DNA from: Metaphire vulgaris
Taxonomy: Eukaryota > Annelida > Clitellata > Crassiclitellata > Megascolecidae
DNA length: 64,000 nt
Direction: 5' to 3'
Assembly: GCA_018105865.1 (NCBI GenBank)
Contig: CM030834.1
Span: 19,295,219 to 19,359,218, forward strand
The notes under the pieces: generated by a model
Database searches by the model: none
Told to the model about the DNA's origin: nothing
The model's input: only the letters and a program-made list of their open reading frames with translations
Position numbers and translations under genes: made by a program
Part shown: positions 35,011 through 47,861 of the stretch, piece after piece
Numbering within the stretch: position 1 is the stretch's first letter
Layout of the letters: every line of letters begins with the position of its first letter

Positions 35011-35996
35011 CAGGGTGGGCCAATAAAACTGGTACCACCCTGTTTCATTGTAAATATTCCCACAATCCCTTGGTCAAAATGCATGGAATTTGGTGTATTT
35101 CTGCAGTATTATATCACAAATGCAGCTATTTAAGTTTTCTTTAAAATTTCAAAGTACAGTGGCGCCATCTAACGAAAATCACCCTAGCTAAGATAGGATA
35201 CGCTTATAAAAAAATTCAAGCTACTACGCTTGAATATTTAAATTAGTAACCGTGGGTTTTATTTTAGCGTCTATATAAATTTTCTTTCTTACTGTCTTAT
35301 GATTTGATAACCTTTTTCTGTTTTAGTTAGTCTGCTTCTTGTACAGGAAATTCTATTAATGTTTGAATACTACGGGCAAAATATCGAAAGATGATCGTTT
35401 CCTAATGAAGGAATTTTGTAGTCTTCGACGACATTTAACCCCTTAACCGTGTATTTAACTGTAACTCAATGTAAAATGGACGGATATATCCGGGATCCCC
35501 AGTTAAGGGGTTAACAGAATTTTAAAATAAAATATGGAGTAGAACGATTCTTCATCGTCGGTAGAAAAAGCTGATAGTGCAGAGGCACGACCGAGAAGTA
35601 GCAAGGAAAATTAGGAAATGATCGTCTGGTTTCTGTGCGGAATTAAGGGAACCAAAATCACAGTTTTCACAGGAATTAATAATTATGCATCCAGAAAGAC
35701 CCGCCGCAGGCACACAAAAGTTCATGTGGCATTTCTCACTTTTATACCAGTTACTAATGTTATAGGAACCAAACGTACTGTCTCATATTAATTTTGTGAT
35801 GAAAGCATCCTACCCCTAGCCTGATTTTCGCTAGGTGGCGCCACGGCGCTTTGGAATTCGAAAGAAGAACTTAAATGACTGCACTCAGGTGGCTATAATG
35901 CCGCAGAAATGCACAAAATTTTAGTACAGTTTGACCGAGAGGTTATGAAAATATTTACAATGAAATTGAGTGGTATAGTTTTTTTGGCCCATCCTG
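35011..35996. mobile_element. TA-flanked element with long (about 250 bp) inverted repeats
   Basis: Ends are CAGGGTGGGCCAATAAAACT and the complement of CAGGATGGGCCAAAAAAACT, each abutting TA. Inward, the arms stay recognisably complementary for roughly 250 bp: TTTCATTGTAAATATT, then TTTCTGC, ATTTAAGTT and GGCGCCA. The middle has no transposase. TA duplications suggest Tc1/mariner-like mobilisation. Partial relatives lie at 37020-37347 and 42302-42553. Confidence 0.75.
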
Positions 35997-35999
35997 TAT

Positions 36000-36682
36000 A
36001 TGAGATCCCGCGGTTGAGTTTAGCACAACACGACCCAAAGGCATTTGGCTGCTTTAATAATAAGTGGTTCAACGAGGTCGTCTAATAGGCCGCATGTAGG
36101 CATACAGTAGAAGGCTTGCGGCGTGTGCATTATAGGCTGAGTTACTGCACTGCGTCCGACAGGGCCTGCCACAAAATTCGTCCTCTTTTTAATAGAAGAA
36201 GGAAGGCGGGATCTATTGAGACAGTTTATTTAGTCGCGGCGAGTTTTGTTTGTTTGACGTTTGAGCGAGACTCCTCGAGCGAAAACAACCAACGGGTGAG
36301 TGTCGAGCAAACGCGCAGACTTCTACTAGACCTCTTCGCTCGAGTCCCCCCCCCCCAACGTTTTGACAGTTTACCACAGGGAAGGAAAAGGGGACTGTAT
36401 AGAGATTGGCATTTGGCACCCCAACTTTTCATCCAACTTTGTGCCTATGGTATCTGACTCATGTACGCGCACTTAGTGCTTTAACCAGTATAATTGTTCG
36501 TTTCGTTCCACTGGCCAACGACCAGTGTTCGATTCTTATTTGGACGTTACAGTTTGCAATGTATGCTATGCTACTATTTCAGTGAGACAGATGCCAGATG
36601 CGTAATACGGTCGCGCTATGCATTTTGCGTTACGTTCTGTTTTGTGTAGAATCTAAATAAAGAGCCGATAGTAGCCTACAGG
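36000..36682. other. No recognisable gene
   Basis: Mixed intergenic sequence. The 113-codon open frame at 36116-36457 has no recognisable domain and is not called. Confidence 0.4.
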
Positions 36683-36992
36683 TAGTGGTGGTTTCAGGAT
36701 TTCTTGGTGAGGGGAATGAATGAATCCATAGAAAGTGGGGGCGGGATCGGGGGGGAATAGAAGGGGAAAATCACTAAAATAAAATTTGCCGAAAAAGGCT
36801 GGTAAAAGGGAATTTTAAACCTCATTTTACTGAATTTTAACAGAAAAATAGGTTAACAAGCAAAAAAGGTCATCCCCGGTTAGTTTTACTAGGCTTTTGC
36901 TCAAAAGTAGGTTTCACAAGCAAAAAAAAGTAAGTCCGAAAGTCCGGTGGGGGGATGCATCTCCACTCATCCTCCACGTGGAACCGCCACTG
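36683..36992. mobile_element. hAT-type MITE, CAGTGGCGGTTCCAGG family
   Basis: The left end TAGTGGTGGTTTCAGGATT is mutated and the right end is CACGTGGAACCGCCACTG. The flanks share TACAGG (6 of 8). The internal motifs AACAAGCAAAAAAGGTCATC (36855-36874) and CACAAGCAAAAAAAAGTAAG (36914-36933) are present. Confidence 0.72.
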
Positions 36993-37019
36993 AGTACAGG
37001 CACTACCGAAATGCAGCAA

Positions 37020-37347
37020 CTAGTGATTGTCCACACTCAGTCCGGACGGAAACCAATATCACAGTTTTTAGGAATTAGTAATCAGCTGGGAAAGGACAAG
37101 TCACGTATAGACAAACAGAAGTTCGTGTGAAATTGCACGGCAGGCTGGCATTTCTCAATCTTGTTCCAATTACTAATGTTAGGATAGAAACGTAGAAGCT
37201 CTTTTTAAAATAAACACATCCTGTAACTTAAACCTCAGGATATAATAGGCCTACTGAAGAAGTGTACCAAATTTCATGCATTTTGACTCGGGGTTATGAA
37301 AATATTTCAATGAAGGAGGGCGGAACCGGTATCATTGGCCCACCCGG
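37020..37347. mobile_element. Right half of the CAGGGTGGGCCAA long-TIR family
   Basis: Several blocks align with 35640-35996: ACCAATATCACAGTTTT, then CATTTCTCA, TTACTAATGTTA, and finally GGTTATGAAAATATTTCAATGAA and TTGGCCCACCCGG. The left half is missing. Confidence 0.6.
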
Positions 37348-37578
37348 TAGATTCAAACTGATTAGAACACCGGAATTTTTATTCCAGGCGAAAAATTATA
37401 TATGTTTTGTTGATGTCCAAGCAGTCTTTGCGCCTCGATTTCGAGTTTTATGAATATGTCAACGTTGGCCGGCGATCACCGTGCTTGTGATCACACAGTC
37501 TAAAGCAACAGATGTTTGCAATAAGTTTCAACAGATTCTGAATCTTTATTGTGATTAGTAAATAAATAGGTTGGTATT

Positions 37579-37851
37579 CAGTGGCGGTTCCAGGATTTAT
37601 TGGTGGAAGGCGGGATGAAATGAATTCATAGGAAGTTGGTGGGGGATGAAAATAGAAGAAAAATCGATAAACTATGCCGATAAAGACTAACAAAAGGGAA
37701 TTTTGATCCCTAATTTTACTACATTTTTACAATTTTACTACAGTGTTTTCCCCTGTAGTTTTACCCAAAATAGGTTTCACAAGCAAACAAATAAGTCCGG
37801 AAGTCCGGTGGAGGATGCATCCCCACTCACCCCCACGTGGAACCGCCACTG
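37579..37851. mobile_element. hAT-type MITE, CAGTGGCGGTTCCAGG family
   Basis: The ends are CAGTGGCGGTTCCAGGATT and CACGTGGAACCGCCACTG. The flanks TTGGTATT and TTGGTATA match at 7 of 8. The interior parallels 36683-36992. Confidence 0.85.
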
Positions 37852-38089
37852 TTGGTATATTATTATGACAAGCTCTGTTATTGATATCGCTCGGTAGTAG
37901 TTAAACACTACGATAGCAGCCCATGAGTAGCTGAAGGTCAAAAACGCATATATTAAATGGCTATATACTTAGGGAGCTAGGCCCTACATACCGAATACTA
38001 ATGGTTTACGTTGGCCAGTTGTTAACTCGGCTGAATCAAATTCAAGGATTCGATATAATTATGTGAATGTGTTATAGTTTATAGAGAAC

Positions 38090-38337
38090 TAGTGGTTCCC
38101 AAGTTTTTCAAGCAGATGGCCATATATACTGTTTTAGGAATTTTCGGTATATCTAAGCGGGCCACAACGTCATGAAATTCTGAAATTTAGACTATAGTAT
38201 ACAGCTGTAGATATTTCTGATCCGAATTCTATTGATGAAGAATCGATTGGATACAGTTTGGCAATCCCTCGCGGGCCACCTTCTGAGAACTGACGGGTCG
38301 CAATTTGCCCGCGGGGCGTGTGGTTTGGGAACCTCTG
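38090..38337. mobile_element. Probable hAT element remnant (TAGTGGTTCCCAAG ends)
   Basis: AGTGGTTCCCAAGTTTTTC at the left and GGTTTGGGAACCTCTG at the right resemble the CAGTGGTTCCCAAAC ends of hAT-Charlie-like elements. The interior includes GCGGGCCAC and its reverse complement. No target duplication was recovered. Confidence 0.5.
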
Positions 38338-38816
38338 GATTCGGCGCCATGGCCTACTGTACTTCGCCATGGTACTGTTTGAAACTACCTGAGAAAATCA
38401 AGAGTGATACAAAATGTCTTGATCGCAGTTTAACTACTTCGCGTTGATATAATATCTGTCTAACAAAATGGGCAGTTTTTTTGCCTTCGTTAACATACAC
38501 TCATATACAGGCCTAGCGAGGCATTAACACAGCCACGAGAGCCGTTCAGCCGAACTTAGCGGGGCCGGGTCACCGCCTCTATGCAGGCGATTCGTTCAAA
38601 ACCGATGAGAAAATTTTATCAGTTGGGAATGGGGGGGGGGAGTTTGGGGAGGGGTGATTACCATCATGCCGTCATCGTCTGAAAATGGGCTCAAAATCTC
38701 AAGACTGGTATTACCCTAATTTTTTCGGCGGGGCTCCGACCCAAACCCTGTTGAGAAAATTCACAACTCTCCCCAAAGCCCACCCCCTAGTCGGACCTTC
38801 AGATATCGGTCTATGG
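38338..38816. other. No recognisable gene
   Basis: Intergenic sequence with a G run near 38628-38660. Nothing further could be supported. Confidence 0.4.
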
Positions 38817-38931
38817 CAGTGATGGGCAACTAACTAAAAAACATTAGCTAAACTGTGACTAAATTGAAACTAGAAATGAGTAGTTAAACTTTTAGTTAAT
38901 AATTAATTAGTTAACTAGTTGTCCATCACTG
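38817..38931. mobile_element. hAT-type MITE, CAGTGATGGGCAACTA family, 115 bp
   Basis: It is flanked by perfect 8-bp duplications GTCTATGG (38809-38816 and 38932-38939). The ends are CAGTGATGGGCAACTAACTA and TAGTTGTCCATCACTG. The interior is made of TAGTTAA-type repeats. It is very short and non-coding. Confidence 0.9.
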
Positions 38932-38939
38932 GTCTATGG

Positions 38940-39823
38940 GCACCTTGTTGCCAACTGTGCTGGAACCATGGCTGGCCAGTGGTAGGCAAAGGCGCCGGTA
39001 GCTTCTGCTGGCGGCCCACCAGTGGTCCGTAGGCCTTTTCGATCTCTGCTGAGAATGGAACCAAAGCGGGAGATGCGAGATAACGAAGAAGGCGTTTTAC
39101 GCATACTCGGTCGTACTCGGATTTTGGGAATCGATGAGTCAAGCTCACCGTGTGAACTGATCGTGTGAACCTATACAGTAGCTGGTGTTCTTGGCGAGGG
39201 GCGGCGAGTTATACCGCGCGTTTAGAAAAGTATACAGTTCAGCTGCAAACATCGATGGTACATTGTTCTACCGAACACGTCCGTGTTATCGTTATCGTAA
39301 CCCGGTTCTAATGAAACAGAATAATTGACCGATTCCTCAAACGCAAGTGCGTTCTTAACGTTCTGAACAGTCATCGAGTTTTTAAGAAGTATCAACGATT
39401 TAGATTCGACAGGCAGACGACAATTTAATAATATGTTTATATCCAGCTTCACGTGTGCCACATACCTAGCAAAATATCCATCGGACATACAGTAAGTGTG
39501 CTACGGAATTATAGAGTTTATCGCAATGCTGCGGAATTGATTGAAGATGCCTGTTGTAAGTTGCTTTTTTTAGCGTCATTACTCTTTCAAATCAAACATT
39601 CAATAGATAGCCTATATACAACCCCCTGATATCGATGAACGATTAATCGGATGGAAGTGATAAGTATACAGTGGCGGTGCCAGGTATACACAAAGCCATT
39701 GTTGGTCAGGCTCTGACTTTGGTCCTGCCAGACAAACAGTTAAATCGGCTAAATAAGTTAAAATTTTAAAAAGTCTTTCCATTTGGTAATTACTATAATT
39801 ATAAGCAATTCAATATAAATGCT
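38940..39823. other. No recognisable gene; solitary MITE end at 39669
   Basis: A single CAGTGGCGGTGCCAGG end occurs at 39669, with no partner found nearby. The open frames in this stretch have no recognised domains. Confidence 0.4.
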
Positions 39824-39989
39824 CAGTGTTTATTCTAGCCACCTAGACATTGGGGGTAGCATTCTTTTGGGGAACAGACATTGGGGAGGTCATACTACTT
39901 GCCAAAATGTAAAAAATATGTGAGGGAAATTTCAAACTTTGGAGAGGGGAATTCTCCCTTCCAGAGAAGGTCTAGATTAATAAACACTG
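39824..39989 (+). mobile_element. TIR repeat, CAGTGTTTATTCTAG family
   Basis: It starts CAGTGTTTATTCTAGCCACC and ends TCTAGATTAATAAACACTG, an imperfect inverted repeat. The interior (ACATTGGGG, TTTGGGG, then TTTCAAACTTTGG) matches 49413-49593 and, reversed, 1931-2081. Confidence 0.75.
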
Positions 39990-40798
<809 letters not shown>

Positions 40799-41373
40799 AG
40801 TTGCACATACACATCGTTACCTTATATAAGGCTCGAGTAAAAGGTGATTAAGATCAGCCTACGGTAGATCTTATATCCTGGGTTGGTCGGTACTTTGTGC
40901 GATTGAGACATTGATGAACGATGAACACCGTTAAGTGGATTATTCACCCAACAAGATCTTCCGCATTCGAGATCTTTGGCGCATTGGCCGGATGCCTTTC
41001 TTCGTCCGCCAGTCCGTTGTCTGCCGCTCAGTCATTCTTTTGGCAGGCAATACATTCTCACAGTTCACTCATCACGTGACGTGTATGTATAAACAGTTCG
41101 TAACTTCGTATGTCGCCGAAAAGACGGAAGATGACGCAGAAGATTCCGAGGCTGGACGCTGCAGCTGTTTTGACGCTATACTGGTCTACAGTGTAAGTAA
41201 GCGTCTAAAGCCCCGTTCACACTATCCTGATTTTGGTACGGAAAGCAGTTTCTGAATTACAGAGAAATTACGGAGATGATTTTCGACTAGTGTGTCATTA
41301 AAATCGGGAACGGAATTCGCCGACGTCAACAACCCGATTGGCAAAACTGCTGCTGCTTTAAAAGCATATGTAA

Positions 41374-41379
<6 letters not shown>

Positions 41380-41404
<25 letters not shown>

Positions 41405-41455
41405 CATATATATATATATGCATAAGTGGCACTTATGCATGTATATATATAATAT
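41380..41455. repeat. AT-rich microsatellite cluster
   Basis: Short TA arrays interrupted by GT and CA steps at about 41380-41420 and 41440-41455. Confidence 0.85.
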
Positions 41456-41857
41456 TATAATATTAATAATTTATTAAACATGCATACTATTACGTAAGCC
41501 TACACATATAGTCGATCAAAGCAGGACAGTGTATACTGTACTTTAGACAGACCCAACATGATTGCAAACCACAAGGAAGTATCTTAATTGATAGAACGCC
41601 TACATGATTGGCAAAGGTCTTGAGCCATTTTACAGGAAAGTTGTTGTCAGTTTTTAGTTTATAGGTGAATCCGGGAATCGAAAATTTTAACAGAGCGAAA
41701 ACGAAGTCTGTGCCACGTCAGCTCTATCCAGTTGTTCCGTGAAAACCAAGCACTGTTGGTTTCACAAGATTTCTGGACAGCCAGCAATCTGCGATATTAG
41801 CCTACTGTGGTTTACACACAGGCTTAGGCTACTTACCTCCTAAACCACTTAATATCA

Positions 41858-41860
<3 letters not shown>

Positions 41861-41935
<75 letters not shown>

Positions 41936-41985
41936 CATCATCATCATCATCATCATCATCATTATCATTATTATCATTATTATTA
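41861..41985. repeat. (ATT)n followed by (ATC)n microsatellite
   Basis: About 24 ATT units pass into about 9 ATC units, and then mixed ATT/ATC. Confidence 0.95.
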
Positions 41986-42301
41986 TTGCGATATTAAACT
42001 CAAATTTAAATTTACAGTGCTTATACATTCGATGCTCGCAGAAAGTCTATCGAATGTATCAGGGACTCGAAAGCTGTGATCTGAACATTTCAATTGGTCG
42101 TTGTGGAAATTTTTTCGTCAGGACTTTTCGGTTCCCATGTGCTTTGCTAACGCTGGGGCCACGGCGTGCATGATCGTCTGCTGGGAGAGACCCCTATACT
42201 AGTCAGCGGTCAATTTAAAATTCAAGTTTCTCTTGACTGTAGCGACGGGAGTCGTCCGTCTAGAATTGTTTGCATACACTTTGCATTTTACGGATCACAC
42301 A

Positions 42302-42553
42302 CAGGATGGGCCAATAAAACCGGCGTCACCCGGTTTCATTGTAAATATTGTGACAACCCCTCGATCAAAACGCGTGAAATTTGGCAAACTTATGCGCTAT
42401 TTATTATTTATATCCTGAATGTATACCCATTTAAGTTACTATTTTGAATTCCAAAGTTCAGCGGCGCCACCTAGGAAACCAGGTGATAGGAAAGATGCGT
42501 TTATAAAAATACGAGCGTCTACGCTAATTGGTTCCAAACATTAGTAACTGGTA
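42302..42553 (+). mobile_element. Left half of the CAGGGTGGGCCAA long-TIR family
   Basis: CAGGATGGGCCAATAAAAC opens it. It then aligns with the left arm of 35011-35996: TTTCATTGTAAATATTG, GGCGCCACCTAG, then TTTATAAAAA. It stops where the SINE begins, and its right half is absent. Confidence 0.65.
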
Positions 42554-42695
42554 TGGAAGATGGCAGAGTGGGTTACGTGCTGGAGCGTCAGGCTGACGGA
42601 GCGAGTTCAAACCCCATCAGTGCCCCTAGTGGCTTTCACACAGGCAGTAAAGCCTTCTAAGCCACTTTAAATCATGCTAAGTAAGTCATGCTAAG
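42554..42695 (+). mobile_element. tRNA-derived SINE
   Basis: A tRNA-like head has an A box TGGCAGAGTGG (42561-42571) and a B box GAGTTCAAACCCC (42603-42615), the split RNA polymerase III promoter. A unique body follows (CTAGTGGCTTTCACACAGGC, then AAGCCACTTTAAATCATGCT), and the tail repeats a CATGCTAAGTA unit. The body recurs at 48423-48478, so this is a dispersed family. The anticodon arm is not tRNA-like enough to be a functional tRNA gene. Confidence 0.75.
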
Positions 42696-42815
42696 TAATA
42701 TAAAAGTGACAACTGCCGGTCTGACATGCAATTGCGCATGAACTTCCGTGTGCATGTAGCTTGGCTTTCAGGCTGCTTATTTTTTTTCATTTACCCACCA
42801 TAGGCTGCCACCCGT

Positions 42816-42910
42816 TGTTGTGAGATCCTCTTCTTCTGTGCGGTTTACTTACTTATTAATGCTGTTGATTCGCCAGGTGGCTGCGAGAGCGAGGGGCGTC
42901 GCTCACTTCC
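42816..42910. repeat. Interspersed repeat shared with 2318-2410
   Basis: It contains the same TGTTGTGAGATCCTCTTC and TTACTTACTTATTAATG blocks, and near 42905 CTTCCGGTTTTATG, as in the other copy. Confidence 0.5.
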
Positions 42911-43003
42911 GGTTTTATGTTTAAAGGAACTTTATAGAGCGCGAGACCGCGTGATGGCGTATAGCTGTCGGGAGAGCGTTCCGACTCCAAGGTCCGATAG
43001 CAT

Positions 43004-44204
43004 TGAAGGTGCGATCTCCAAGTCTACTACGAGTTCTCGATCATGTGACCAGCAACCGAGTGTCTCTTATTAAAATTAGGTTTTACTGTTTTGAATGCTT
43101 ATAGTAGTATCTGGGTTCGCTTGTCTGATCTTGTTTGTTGCAAGATGCATTCGAAGTACAGAGTACTATCTTACTTACTTTGTAGGCTAGATTTAATTTA
43201 GATTTTTTGAAAATATATAAATTTTGAAGCTCAGGACTTAGAACCTGATGATGATGATGATGATGATGACGACGACGACGACGATGATGATATGATGATG
43301 CCTCTGCTGATGATACGGATGCCTCTGTTGAGGCTGCCTCTGCTGCTGCTGCCGATGCTGCTGCTGCTGATGATGATAATGATGATGACGTCGACGACGA
43401 CGATGATGATGATACAATTCGAATCGTGGACAGTGGCGGCTCTAGGATTTGGCAAGTAGGGGGCCGTTGGGGTGGCAACTTCTAATCATGGGAGGCCAAC
43501 CATTTGTTGTTTAATGTATGTAGCATTAAGTATAGGGTCCCAACTGGGGGGCCACTGGGGGGGCCAGGCTCTCATTAGAGGGGCACGGCCCCCCTGGCCC
43601 CCCCGGTGGAGCCGCCACTGATCGTGGATGAAATTACAGGGTCGTTGAAATGACGACCTCTAACGAATGGTTGTTAAACAATGACTCATTACTGGCGGAC
43701 ATTTGCGGAACGAGAATGCTAAACAGAATCAGCCAAGTTGTAGCGTACGAGACCAATTAATGGCATCAAGCAATGTCATTGATCAGTTAATTCTGTTTCA
43801 CTTCTTCAAGCTTTCTTGCAAATCTATCCGTCGGCGCGGAAAGATACACGCATGCAAAAATGAGTGCTTATTTTCGAAGGCACTGTTGAATTCAGAGGCA
43901 TTTGGATGTTCTGTATACTATACAGTGCGAACACACGGGAGCCTACCTAGGAGTTTGGCCCCTTTTGCAGCTGTTTTCGTCATCTATAGAGTCGCTTCAA
44001 AAATTAAAAAAATGATCCCAGTTCGGATATAGGCCCTATGCTTGATTGCTTCACAGAGATCTTGACGCTGTTGATTAGATTAACATTATAAGCCATAGTA
44101 GGCCTGTGGTCATTTTCATCTATTAGGCCTATTAATAGGCTATTGCTGTGACCGCTGTTTTTTTCGTGTTCGCTAATTGGACCAGAAGAAATGACGTTTA
44201 ATTA

Positions 44205-44258
<54 letters not shown>

Positions 44259-44840
44259 TGCGTTCATTCGTGGTCTTTGCCAAGAAGTCTACTGCGTCTA
44301 GGGATCTGTTTAAAGTAATCTGAGATTTGATTTTTAAGAGACGCGCGCGAATTTAGGGGGAAACGAATAATTGCATTACGATTCGGGTTAAACATCTTCA
44401 AATTTAAACAACAGAAAGTAAAATCGCGATTAGCCGAGATATGAAAAGAGTGCTGCAAAGACCTATTATGAATCTCTAACAGAATATTCGGTATCCAAAA
44501 TATTTGACATAGACATAGATGTTTTGCCCAATCAAGATTTTACAATAGTTTATTTGCCATATATCCTATTAAATATCATTATGGATTTGAATTTCGGTGA
44601 CGTGATTCAATTCGGGCAAAGTTGCGGACAACACCATTTTGGTATGAGGCTATTCTTTACACTCTGTATACAGGCCTATAGTTATCCTAAGTGTATGTTA
44701 TAACATTGTCTCCGTCGATGAATAATTCACTTTGCAAATTACAGAGAAGGAAATCAGAAGGCGTTTCGCTGTATGAGTAACAATGGTTTTCAGCAAAGGA
44801 GAATTCCTACTAAACCTCCTAAAATGGCATTCCTATTCTT

Positions 44841-44903
<63 letters not shown>

Positions 44904-44918
44904 TATTATTATTATTAT

Positions 44919-44962
<44 letters not shown>

Positions 44963-44991
44963 ATAGTGGTGAATGTAATGGTGAATAGTAA
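43004..44991. repeat. Tandem segmental duplication, copy 1 (about 1988 bp)
   Basis: From TGAAGGTGCGATCTCCAAG (43004) onward, this segment matches 44992-46979 in direct orientation with few differences. It carries a GAT/GAC triplet tract, a MITE (43431-43620), an open frame of 109 codons (43703-44032, no recognised domain), a TA array (44211-44255) and a TTC/TTA/AGT triplet array (44836-44962). No gene is recognised in it. Confidence 0.9.
43431..43620. mobile_element. hAT-type MITE, CAGTGGCGGCTCC family, in duplication copy 1
   Basis: Perfect 8-bp duplications ATCGTGGA (43423-43430 and 43621-43628) and standard ends CAGTGGCGGCTCTAGG and GGAGCCGCCACTG. Confidence 0.92.
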
Positions 44992-45421
44992 TGAAGGTGC
45001 GATCTCCAAGTCTACTACGAGTTCTCGATCATGTGACCAGCAACCGAGTGTCTCTTATTAAAATTAGGTTTTACTGTTTTGAATGCTTATAGTAGTATCT
45101 GGGTTCGCTTGTCTGATCTTGTTTGTTGCAAGATGCATTCGAAGTACAGAGTACTATCTTACTTACTTTGTAGGCTAGATTTAATTTAGATTTTTTGAAA
45201 ATATATAAATTTTGAAGCTCAGGACTTAGAACCTGATGATGATGATGATGATGATGATGACGACGACGACGACGATGATGATATGATGATGCCTCTGCTG
45301 ATGATACGGATGCCTCTGTTGAGGCTGCCTCTGCTGCTGCTGCCTCTGCTGCTGCTGATGATGATGATAATGATGATGACGTCGACGACGACGATGATGA
45401 TGATACAATTCGAATCGTGGA

Positions 45422-45609
45422 CAGTGGCGGCTCTAGGATTTGGCAAGTAGGGGGCCGTTGGGGTGGCAACTTCTAATCATGGGAGGCCAACCATTTGTTG
45501 TTTAATGTATGTAGCATTAAGTATAGGGTCCCAACTGGGGGGCCACTGGGGGGGCCAGGCTCTCATTAGAGGGGCACGGCCCCCCTGGCCCCCGGTGGAG
45601 CCGCCACTG
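45422..45609. mobile_element. hAT-type MITE, CAGTGGCGGCTCC family, in duplication copy 2
   Basis: The same ends and the same ATCGTGGA flanks as the copy at 43431. The MITE was therefore present before the segment was duplicated. Confidence 0.92.
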
Positions 45610-46181
45610 ATCGTGGATGAAATTACAGGGTCGTTGAAATGACGACCTCTAACGAATGGTTGTTAAACAATGACTCATTACTGGCGGACATTTGCGGAAC
45701 GAGAATGCTAAACAGAATCAGCCAAGTTGTAGCGTATTAATGGCATCAAGCAATGTCATTGATCAGTTAATTCTGTTTCACTTCTTCAAGCTTTCTTGCA
45801 AATCTATCCGTCGGCGCGGAAAGATACACGCATGCAAAAATGAGTGCTTATTTTCGAAGGCACTGTTGAATTCAGAGGCATTTGGATGTTCTGTATACTA
45901 TACAGTGCGAACACACGGGAGCCTACCTAGGAGTTTGGCCCCTTTTGCAGCTGTTTTCGTCATCTATAGAGTCGCTTCAAAAATTAAAAAATTGATCCCA
46001 GTTCGGATATAGGCCCTATGCTTGATTGCTTCACAGAGATCTTGACGCTGTTGATTAGATTAACATTATAAGCCATAGTAGGCCTGTGGTCATTTTCATC
46101 TATTAGGCCTATTAATAGGCTATTGCTGTGACCGCTGTTTTCGTGTTCGCTAATTGGACCAGAAGAAATGACGTTTAATTA

Positions 46182-46225
<44 letters not shown>

Positions 46226-46794
46226 TTTCATTCGTGGTCTTTGCCAAGAAGTCTACTGCGTCTAGGGATCTGTTTAAAGTAATCTGAGATTTGATTTTTA
46301 AGAGACGCGCGCGAATTTAGGGGGAAACGAATAATTGCATTACGATTCGGGTTAAACATCTTCAAATTTAAACAACAGAAAGTAAAATCGTGATTAGCCG
46401 AGATATGAAAAGAGTGCTGCAAAGACCTATTATGAATCTCTAACAGAATATCCGGTATCCAAAATATTTGACATAGACCTAGATGTTTTGCCCAATCAAG
46501 ATTTTACAGTAGCCTATTTGCCATATATCCTATATTAAATATCATTATGGATTTGAATTTCGGTGACGTGATTCAATTCGGGCAAAGTTGCGGACAACAC
46601 CGTTTTGGTGTGAGGTCATTCTTTACACGCTGTGTAGTTAGCTTATGTTATAACATTGTCTTCGTCGATGAATAATTCACTTTGCAAATTACAGAGAAGG
46701 AAATCAGAAGGCGTTTCGCTGAATGAGTAACAATGGTTTTCAGCAAAGGAGAATTCCTACTAAACCTCTTAAAATGGCATTCATATTCTTCTTC

Positions 46795-46890
46795 TTCTTC
46801 TTTTATTACTATTATATGATTATGATTATAATTATGATTATGATTATGATTATGATTATGATTATGAGAATGAGATTGCAATATTATTAA

Positions 46891-46961
<71 letters not shown>

Positions 46962-46979
46962 GTAGTAGTATTAGTAGTA
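46795..46979. repeat. Triplet and hexamer microsatellites (TTC)n, (ATTATG)n, (ATT)n
   Basis: TTC units at about 46790-46802, ATTATG units at about 46818-46866, and about 25 ATT units at 46885-46960 followed by AGT units. Confidence 0.9.
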
Positions 46980-47554
46980 GATTAATTGTTAGTGATGTTT
47001 CACTTTAAATGTAGTAGTGACTCAGTAGAACTATATAGACTTATTCGGAAAGCGTCGTGTTTAAATTAAAGTCATGAATTTTTTTTGGAATGTCACTTCT
47101 ATATTGTGCTTTGAGGTCTCTGACTTTGCACAAAGGTATATGCCTATATATATATACTGTATCAGTTTAAATCAGAGGAAACACTCGAACGAAGCGTAAC
47201 GAACCTTTGCGTCTCTAAGTGTCTGTCGCCGACACATAATGGAGGTCTGATACGAACCTTTGACCGGCCCACCATTGTCGTACACATTTGTCACACCCCA
47301 AAACGACTGACGATTTACACTGTTACGAGAGCGCATGGTTGACGCTTGAGAGCACGCATGGAAACGCCCAAAAACCGCAACTAATGTGCTAAGCCTTTTC
47401 GCTTTTTAATACTGGGTCAAATTAATTAAGGAGACCTTAATAAGTTTAGGCGGAGGCCCTAAAGCCTCCTGTATACTTGAACAAGGAATACAGAAAAGAA
47501 GTGTGTAGGTCTGATTAAAGCGATTCTGATGCGATACACGCACCGCAGGATTGT
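46980..47554. other. No recognisable gene
   Basis: Intergenic sequence without identifiable exons or element boundaries. Confidence 0.4.
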
Positions 47555-47861
47555 CAGTGGCGGTTCCAGGAATTCTTGGTGGGGGATGAAAAAAATTATA
47601 GAAAGTTGGTGGGGAGATGCAAAGTTTTAAAAATAAGAGCTAAAAGGTAATTCTTCTTAGTGTTTTTGCCCACTAAATGTTAATAAACTTTGCCGGAAAA
47701 GGCTGCCAAGCAAAAAAGGTCATCGCGCATCGGCGGTATTCAAATCACCGAATGTAACAATTTTTAACTTGTAAAAAAGCTCACGAAAAATACGCTGACA
47801 AACAAAAAAAACGTCGGCGAGGTATGCACCCCCAGTCATCAGCAGGGTGGAACCGCCACTG
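47555..47861. mobile_element. hAT-type MITE, CAGTGGCGGTTCCAGG family
   Basis: The ends are CAGTGGCGGTTCCAGGAATT and GGGTGGAACCGCCACTG. The internal motifs CCAAGCAAAAAAGGTCATC (47706-47724) and TGACAAACAAAAAAAACGTC are present. The 8-bp flanks agree at only 4 positions, so the duplication has decayed or the copy is recombinant. Confidence 0.75.

Larger units (their letters stand above)
44992..46979. repeat. Tandem segmental duplication, copy 2
   Basis: Offset from copy 1 by 1988 bp. Differences include a deletion of about 10 bp near 45736, a shorter TA array (46187-46222), scattered substitutions and a re-organised triplet array at the end. The corresponding open frame (45692-46012) is 106 codons. 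The junction falls in triplet repeats, which could have mediated unequal exchange. Confidence 0.9.

Noticed and set aside
42554..42626. Functional tRNA gene
   Set aside because: A and B boxes are present, but the cloverleaf is poor and the segment is joined to a repeat body found elsewhere, so it is a SINE head.
43703..44032. 109-codon open frame conserved in both duplication copies (second at 45692-46012)
   Set aside because: Its conservation is explained by the recent duplication. The two differ by a small deletion, no domain is recognised, and there is no supporting splice or start context.
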